DNA from: Amphiura filiformis
Lineage: Eukaryota > Echinodermata > Ophiuroidea > Amphilepidida > Amphiuridae
Direction of reading: 5' to 3'
DNA: 64,000 nucleotides
Assembly (NCBI RefSeq): GCF_039555335.1
Contig: NC_092640.1
Location: forward strand, 37,455,569-37,519,568
Part shown: positions 59,001-64,000 of the stretch, piece after piece
Layout: each line of letters begins with the position of its first letter
How positions within the stretch are numbered: the first letter of the stretch is position 1
Program-made: the position numbers and the translations under genes
Notes under the pieces: model-generated
What the model was told of the DNA's origin: nothing
What the model saw: only the letters and a program-made list of their open reading frames with translations
The model's database searches: none

Positions 59001-61506
59001 CCAGGCATGTTAAATGGCGTACATACTTGTTTTGATCCAAATGTAGGCCTATATCAGGGTGTTTCAAAGAAATTCCTGATTCCACCAGAAAACATTCACC
59101 AAACTTTTTCCTGTTTGGTCAGTAAATAGAGAGGACCTTCCTGCATGAAGAGATCAACTTTTTTAATGAAAAATTTAATGAGATGAGAACTACAACAGGT
59201 TGAAGTGACACCATTCCGTGCATCAGGTGTTCAAACGCAATTATCTCCGAATTTGGAGTGAATCAGACAAGCAAACTTACATACTCATAAAATTTAACTA
59301 TTTATGAAGACAAAATGTGTAGGATGTTAAGAAATTTAAGAATGTTTAAGCCTACATGGCCCATCTCAAATCATGCACTTCCCGTGCACTTCTCACTACC
59401 ATGTCCATTTCATAGGGAGTATAAAACCGGGGACCATCATGGCTTCCATGCACACAGTGTATTGCTCAATGTAGTAAAGATAACCTTTGAGTTGGAGCAA
59501 ATTTCTCAAAATTGGTAGTGATTAATGTTACCAAACTTATGCCATGATGAAATATAATAATTTTTGAAGATAAAATGTGCTGACCTTAAAAGATTGAACA
59601 ATGTTTAAGACTACCGCTTTTCATTTGAAATAATGCACTTATTGTTCATCTCCTCTATGGAGATATTTTCCATGGCGGCCATCTGTGATCATGCTTGAGG
59701 TTTCAACAAACAAACCATGGGTTTTGAGGTCTTATAGTTTTTGTTGTATGTCAACAAAATCGATTAAATTTTCAGGATGATCTTATTTTCATGTTGTTAT
59801 AAGCAAATATAATGTTCCAGATAAGATAGTTAATAAATACATTAAGAAAAAGTACCTTAAAGTTGCACTTTCTGTTAGTATTCCTTTTGGACTTTAACTT
59901 TTTAACATGTTCTAGCAGCCCTATATAAAACCGTGACACTCGAAAGGCCATATCTCTGGAATGAAACGTCCGATTAAGATTATTTAAACGCCAAAATGTT
60001 TCTTTCATCAATTCCCATCCCATAAGTTAGGTCTGAATCAATTTAAAAGTACTTCAATTTTTAGTGGACATGCCTAGTAATATGGTGGGGCACATTTGTG
60101 TTACAAGCACCAGTTTTGATCAGTTGTCCTCCTTTTCACTTAAAATTGATTCATGTCTAAAACTATACATCTCACACCAATTACCAATATACATTTTGGA
60201 AAGCTTATGTTCCAAGGAACCAACTATGTAAAATTAAGTTGGTATAAAGGGTGTGTAAGAAAATATATAGGGTGATATCATCAAAAAACCTTTTATTTTA
60301 CTAGTAGATTGATAATTTATTGCATTTGCTACTGATATTAAATACCTCAAAAGGAATCAGGCCACACTATGAGCTCCAATAAAATGTATAGTTTTGCTTT
60401 GTTATATTTGACCAAAGTGGTGATACAGGGTGTGAAAAAATAAGAATAAGAAAGTTCATGGACCAAATGTTTGTTATATTTTTGAAAATATTTTCTTTAG
60501 AGTATATCCTACATTTATTTTAACTGCATATTTGGATTCCTGTGGTAAAGTGCTTTCCAAAAATGTATACTTTTCCTATCTTAGGGTGTATGATTCTCAA
60601 GATACAACAATTTAAAGCCAAAACGCATGTTGTGACCGAAAATCTTGGCATTTGTGTGTAGTGAAAAAGGAAAAATTGTGGGTCTTGAGTCTTGACTTAC
60701 AGTTCTCAGTGAGTACTGAATACTTGTAAACATGAAATAGATCAAACTAATAGTTGAATATGAATAATGAATTATGAACAAGCTTTGATTTCAGATATGA
60801 TTTGCATGCCTAGCACAGAATTTGGGAATGATAAAATTCAAAATTCAAAAAGATATGTTGGCTAAACATTTCTCATAGAGATGGCACATACTCCTCTACT
60901 GCTTATCCTCTACTGCTTGTCCTCCAGGTTGGTCCTCGTTAACATTTTAATATTTTTTACTAATTAAATAAACGATCATTTCAAATTATGAGACATTATG
61001 TGACATGATCAAGGGGACAGAGTCACATGTCAGCAATTTTCAATTAGAAGTTTTTTACATCATTTTCTGGCAGTTTACGAATGCTACGAGTTATGAGCAA
61101 TTTATCAATGGCTGAAAACAATATAAAACAAAAGAATTTGAACACTGTTTTTGCCAATATCTCAAAAACAATATTAGTGACATCCAACTCATTCCCCTTG
61201 ATCATGTCACATATTTGAAAAATAGAATGATCAAGCTGTATAATGAGCCCAAACTTTATGCAATTGGACAGAGAAAAATGGAACGCCTCCCACTATTTTG
61301 GGGTCCCACCATATGAAACATGACCGTATGTGTTCCTTCCCAAAAAAACTTCCAGTATTTATCCGGCCTATTACCTCTCTGCGCTTCTCAGCCTTTGATA
61401 TCTTGCCTTGCTCCAATGTGGAACCATGTGATGATTCATTTCTGGTGGCTGCTCCTTCCATGTTCAGTGATCTCTGGTAGACCTGATGAGTCTTATTACC
61501 TGTTTT
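52225..61506 (-). CDS. Gene 2: repeat-rich RING finger / coiled-coil protein, probable E3 ubiquitin ligase, at least 4 exons
   Basis: Exons in transcript order are 61506-61375, 56832-56566, 55594-54090 and 53043-52225. Each is bounded by AG and GT on the minus strand and every junction is phase 0. From the likely start at 61461 the chain is about 890 residues, allowing for one frameshift. Order of parts: short charged N-terminus; basic region with NLS-like KRRK and KKFK clusters; about 500 residues of Ser/Thr/Gln/Asn-rich sequence in two tandem-repeat families; a C3HC4 RING; a long coiled coil; an acidic tail. RING plus coiled coil is typical of TRIM proteins and RNF8-like ligases, which transfer ubiquitin from an E2 to a substrate, but no B-box, FHA, NHL or SPRY domain is visible. 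The repeat region is unlike known TRIMs. Further exons at either end are possible. The join of the first two exons is less certain than the rest. Confidence 0.72.
53110..54080. other. Gene 2 intron 3, with a transposon end
   Basis: About 53650-53735 on the minus strand reads CTGCTCAGTGGCATAGCTAG then GGGAAATTGGGGTCAG, typical of an element terminus. Otherwise AT-rich; overlapping small open frames dismissed. Confidence 0.45.
54090..54815 (-). repeat. Five tandem coding units of about 48 residues in gene 2
   Basis: Units of about 145 nt begin with the codons for NQARPGAS or NQTRPGAS and end LPQR(D/N/S)TSPSMQAS. The third reading is slightly shorter, and units differ by small in-frame losses of Ser-Val-Ser. 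The periodicity keeps the frame open in a second register too, which is a shadow, not a gene. Confidence 0.9.
54090..55594 (-). CDS. Gene 2 exon 3: large repeat exon, carries a frameshift
   Basis: The acceptor is a long T-rich tract ending CTGTCTAG at 55595 and the donor is AAG|GTAAGC at 54090. Both are phase 0 in their own frames, but the 1505-nt length leaves remainder 2, so one indel is required. The frame open from 55594 (HLETFKKDGLVSNV...) fails shortly after an A9 run (55033-55025). The second frame is open from there to the donor. Protein repeats bridge the break: the motif Thr-Asn-Gln-(Lys/Asn)-Lys-x-Gly-Thr-x-Ser-Ser-Lys resumes cleanly if the run is A7 or A10. First half: about 35-residue units around RLQN...SGTQSSKANSTTSP. 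Second half: five units of about 48 residues starting NQARPGASQTHLPASPVT. There are no domains, few Cys, and strong Ser/Gln/Thr bias, so it is probably disordered. Confidence 0.75.
55025..55033 (-). other. A9 tract (T9 on +) with frameshift in gene 2
   Basis: Reading frame changes here between two open halves of one exon. Removing two A or adding one restores a repeat-consistent reading. It may be a sequencing or assembly error, a polymorphism or a real lesion; nothing in the window decides. Confidence 0.7.
55600..56560. other. Gene 2 intron 2, repeat-filled
   Basis: 55785-55808 is (AAAT)n. About 56096-56545 has facing AGCAGTGCTTGGCAAC and TTTTGGCAACACTGCTTG, likely a foldback ending 20 nt before the exon 2 donor. 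The minus-strand open frame 55782-56054 is intronic filler. Confidence 0.5.
56566..56832 (-). CDS. Gene 2 exon 2: basic NLS-like region
   Basis: The acceptor is TATCCTTTTACAG and the donor ACT|GTAAGT. Length 267 nt is exactly 89 codons, phase 0 at both ends. It starts Pro-Arg-Glu-Ser and codes a Ser/Thr-rich stretch, then VTPNKCSVKRRK and LKKFKSNLREKDR, two basic clusters about 15 residues apart that resemble a bipartite nuclear localisation signal. A nuclear site is inferred from this only. Confidence 0.7.
56981..57148. mobile_element. Foldback in gene 2 intron 1
   Basis: GCCAGCGAAGTG...AACTGGATCACGC at the left and GCGTGATCCAGTT...CACTTCGCTGGC at the right, arms about 60 nt, very short loop. 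Confidence 0.85.
57241..57559. mobile_element. Foldback with CAGGGCTGGATTTACC ends
   Basis: The left end pairs with GGTAAATCCGGCCCTG at the right, with GGGGGCCC(T/G)GGGCC sub-terminal motifs. Related fragments occur at 16400-16460 and 44155-44215. Confidence 0.8.
57978..58060 (+). mobile_element. tRNA-derived SINE head or tRNA pseudogene
   Basis: ATAGCTCAGTTTGTAGAGCA is an A-box/D-arm and CCAGGTTCAAATCCTAG a B-box/T-arm, spaced as in a tRNA. The acceptor stem (GACTCAT against GATGGTC) has mismatches. Confidence 0.5.
58603..58733. mobile_element. Foldback, GAGGTTAATAAC ends
   Basis: GAGGTTAATAACTTTGCATC/GATGCGCAGTTATTAACCTC and GGCATTGTGAAAAATCTAAA with its complement, loop only about 20 nt. 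Confidence 0.85.
58740..60995. other. Gene 2 intron 1, no supported feature
   Basis: AT-rich. GGGTGT-led motifs (CAGGGTGTTTCAAAGAAATT at 59055, AAAGGGTGTGTAAGAAAATA at 60246, CAGGGTGTGAAAAAATAAG at 60426) suggest a diverged dispersed repeat. Open frames here are unconvincing. Confidence 0.4.
60998..61212. mobile_element. Foldback with ATGTGACATGATCAAGGGGA ends
   Basis: The right end TCCCCTTGATCATGTCACAT is the exact complement over 20 nt. It lies about 160 nt below gene 2 exon 1, inside intron 1. Confidence 0.88.
61375..61506 (-). CDS. Gene 2 exon 1 (candidate start exon)
   Basis: The minus strand shows acceptor TTCTATTCACAG at the upper end and donor GAG|GTAATA at the lower end, both phase 0, with an open 44-codon frame between. 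ATG at 61461-61459 has a good Kozak context (A at -3, G at +4). From it the exon reads 29 residues, Glu/Ser/Lys-rich, ending KAEKRRE. The part before the ATG would then be 5' UTR after a UTR intron. If the true start lies further upstream, all 44 codons are coding. Strand, phase and composition agree with the next exon, but no direct evidence links them. Confidence 0.55.
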
Positions 61507-61784
61507 CTGTGAATAGAAGCCAAGAAGAAAATTGTTTTTAAGAGGTTTCAAATTTAGTGTTACATATTTCAAACTCACGGCATGAGTTGGTGTTAACTTG
61601 ATGGACTAATGGTGAAACATTTTGAAAGAATATCCAAAAATTCATATCATAATTCCAAAACCTTCTCGTCTGATTTCTTAATCAGAAATTGTGTTTAAAA
61701 TATGAAATAAATTACTGCTTGAAAAATCATATACATATGTATGTGACAATCCATAACAAACCCACTAGTGTAAAGATGAAATCT

Positions 61785-62265
61785 ACCAAAAAAACGCGTT
61801 GACAACGTAAAGAAATCAGCAAGTTTAAAAAACCCACCTCGGCTCACTTTTTGAAACTTGGTCCCATTTGTAAAAGGTACTGATTTAAACTTTATCATAT
61901 TTACATCAATTTAAAACATTTCCAGAAGTGTTATGTATCTTTAATGTGCAGATGCGATATTAATTTGTAAGCTTTCTGGAACGACCTGAACGGTTATTAT
62001 CTTGTTCTTGCATGATAAGCCAATATCTTTTTGTGTTTTGTTTTATAATATCATGATTAATGATTGAATTAAACGAATAACAAGTAGGCTTGTTTGTAAT
62101 CTTGTTGGAAACACTGTATTCTGTTGAAATAAAATAAAAACACTGATTTGCTGTTGGTGTTCAAATGGGACCAAGTTTCAAAAAGTGAGCGAGGTGGGTT
62201 TTTTAAACTTGCTGATTTCTGTCACGTTGTCAACGCTTTTTTTGGTAGATTTCTTTTCTTTTTAT
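61785..62265. mobile_element. Foldback with about 100-nt arms
   Basis: AAATCTACCAAAAAAACGCG, TTGACAACGT, CAGCAAGTTTAAAAAACCCA and TTTTGAAACTTGGTCCCATT in the left arm are all complemented at 62160-62260. The loop of about 270 nt is AT-rich. Confidence 0.88.
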
Positions 62266-62269
62266 GAAT

Positions 62270-62675
62270 GTAGCCAAGCAGCTCCAAGCTTGGAAAGTCA
62301 GGTTATGAAGTGCACCATAAAACGAATAAAACGAAAAATGGATGTTTGAAGTTGCCATTCTTGATTCATGACAATAAATAATTAAACAAAACTTTATCAG
62401 TCGTTTATTTTTAAAACTTGCTCGTCACGCGTGACTGTAATGTTCAGAGGCGTACACAATGATCAATAAACATTTTAATATATTTTAATTATTCAAGGCT
62501 ACGTAAATATGTAAATAAAATGTAAACATGAACAACACACACCCAATGTTGACAATGCCAGAGAGACACACATAGAGTAAATCCGATTTAGGCCTACTTC
62601 ATGTCGGAACTGGTAAATGCGCATATATTTAAGCCTATACTACGAAAGCGTCTAAATGCCCCAGATAATCGTGTT
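62270..62675. other. No recognisable feature
   Basis: AT-rich DNA between the foldback and the minisatellite. Confidence 0.4.
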
Positions 62676-62679
62676 TTAA

Positions 62680-64000
62680 TGTTGGTGGTTCTTTGTAGCC
62701 CTGCGGGCAATATACTTGGCTATCCGAATTTAGCGGTTTGTGGTTCTTTGTAGCCCTTCGGGGCAACCTAGTTGAATATTCCTATTAAGCGGCGGTTGTC
62801 GGCGATCTTTCGTGGTTTGTGGTTTTCATAAAGCCCTGCACTCTATCGGGAGCTAATTTATAGTTTAAGCTTGTTGAATATCCATATTTCGTGGTTTGTG
62901 GATCTTTGTAGCCCTGTGGGGCAATCTAGTTGCATATCCAAATTTCGCGTTTTGTGGTTCTTTATAGCCCTAGTTGGTATCAATATTAAGCGGCAGTTGT
63001 TGTTGATCTTTCGCGGTTTGTGGTTCTTTATAATCCGTCGGTCGCAACACATAGTGGCGTACGTGAAGGACAAAATATGTTTCCGATCAAAACATTTTTG
63101 AAGGATATACTACTAGTAACAGAGTCGATACTCCTCCACTGTTATCTCTCAGTGGCCCAATTCCATTTGTAATTAATGTTGAAGGTTCAAACTATTAAAC
63201 TGTATCTTTAAAAGTTAACAAGGATTAACTATTATAGGATAATAGCTAGCTCTAAACCTATACGCCACTATGTTAAACGGAAAATTTTGAAAATCACTCT
63301 ACGCCACTATGTGTTGCGACCGACGAATCGAATAATCGATAGGCCTGCGGGCAATCTAATTGGATATCCCAATTTCGGGGTTTGTGGCTCTTTGTAGCCC
63401 AGCGGGGCAATATAGTTGAATATCGTGGTTTGTGGTTTTAATTTCCCTCATCAAGCCCTGCCCTCTATCGGGAGCTAGTTTATAGTCTAAGCTTGTTGGA
63501 TCTCCGTATTTCGCGGTTTGTGATTCTTTATAATCGATAGGCCTCGCGGGCAATCTAGTCTTTCGCGGTTTGTGGTTCTTTGTAATCTTTTCGTGTTTTG
63601 TGGTTTTAATTTCCCTCATCAAGTCCTGCTCTCTATCGGGAGCTAATTTGTAGTTTAAGCTTGTTGGATATCCATATTTAAGTGGTTTGTGGTTCTTTGA
63701 AGCCCTGTGGGGCAATAGTTCCATATCCAAATTTCGCGGGCAATCTACTTGGATATCAATATTGAGCGGCAGTTGTTGGCGATCTTTCGCGGTTTGTGGT
63801 CTTAATTTGTTGGATATCCATATAATCGATATGCCTGCGGGCAATCTGGTTGGATATCCAAATTTCGCGGTTTGTAGTTCTTTGTAGCCCTAGGGCAAAT
63901 CTAGTTGGATGCCCCTATTAAGCGGCGGTTGTCGGCGATCTTTCGCGGTTTGTGATTTTCATTCCCCGTATTAAGTCCTGCCCTTCAGCCCTGCGGGGAA
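62680..64000. repeat. Complex minisatellite, GCGGTTTGTGGTTCTTTGTA units
   Basis: At least a dozen units mix three modules: CGGTTTGTGGTTCTTTGTAG + CCCTGCGGGGCAATCTAGTT + GGATATCCAAATTT; GGTTTTAATTTCCCTCATCA + CCCTCTATCGGGAGCTA + TTTAAGCTTGTTGGATATCC; and AAGCGGCGGTTGTCGGCGAT. The array continues past the window end. The 162-residue minus-strand frame 63356-63844 comes from unit lengths that keep the frame open. Confidence 0.88.
63036..63331. mobile_element. MITE nested in the minisatellite, 26-bp perfect inverted ends
   Basis: Left CGTCGGTCGCAACACATAGT (on to GGCGTA) and right TACGCCACTATGTGTTGCGA (on to CCGACG) are exact complements. ATAATC flanks both sides (63030-63035, 63332-63337). An uninterrupted paralogous site, TTTATAATCGATAGG, is at about 63527-63541. 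Confidence 0.88.

Noticed and set aside
63356-63844. 162-residue minus-strand frame with repeated NHKPRK-type motifs
   Set aside because: It lies wholly in the minisatellite; the repeat motif is that DNA unit translated.

Overview
This is 64 kb of AT-rich animal nuclear DNA. Genes are split by GT-AG introns, coding density is very low, and short inverted-repeat transposons fill most of the space. There is no sign of operons, bacterial ribosome-binding sites, phage or CRISPR. The secreted cysteine-rich domains, a RING/coiled-coil protein, tRNA-Met-headed SINEs and many foldback elements fit a marine invertebrate, perhaps a deuterostome such as an echinoderm or hemichordate. That placement is inference from style, not from a diagnostic marker.

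Only two genes can be assembled with confidence. Gene 1 (+ strand, 29229-44543) has four exons whose splice phases match at every junction (1/1, 2/2, 1/1). They give a 149-residue secreted protein: signal peptide, acidic linker, VWC-like cysteine cluster, antistasin-like domain and a cysteine-rich tail. One exon is only 38 nt and two introns are very long (5.9 and 8.7 kb). Gene 2 (- strand, 61506 down to about 52225) has at least four exons, all joined in phase 0. It encodes a protein of roughly 890 residues with a basic N-terminal region, a large Ser/Thr/Gln-rich part built from two unrelated tandem-repeat families, a C3HC4 RING finger and a coiled coil. It looks like an unusual TRIM-like or RNF8-like E3 ubiquitin ligase. 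Its large exon contains a frameshift at an A9 tract, and its final stop codon directly abuts a MITE.

Layout: 1-9.3 kb is repeats only (foldback elements, a TTAA-flanked palindromic family, the first CATTACG MITE). 9.67-11.47 kb is a 1.8-kb near-perfect palindrome. 11.7 kb has one weak orphan exon candidate. 13.3-15.7 kb is a tandem duplication whose two copies carry different later insertions. 16-29 kb is gene-poor and holds more palindromic elements and a GGGGTCAAAGGTCA array. 29-44.5 kb is gene 1, its introns loaded with MITEs, a SINE, simple repeats and a 2.1-kb duplication. 44.6-51.9 kb is repeats. 52-61.5 kb is gene 2. 61.5-64 kb is a foldback followed by a complex minisatellite with a nested MITE and a paralogous empty site.

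The two genes have no evident functional link. I see no multi-gene system; the most novel items are the domain architectures of the two genes and the structure of the repeat families.
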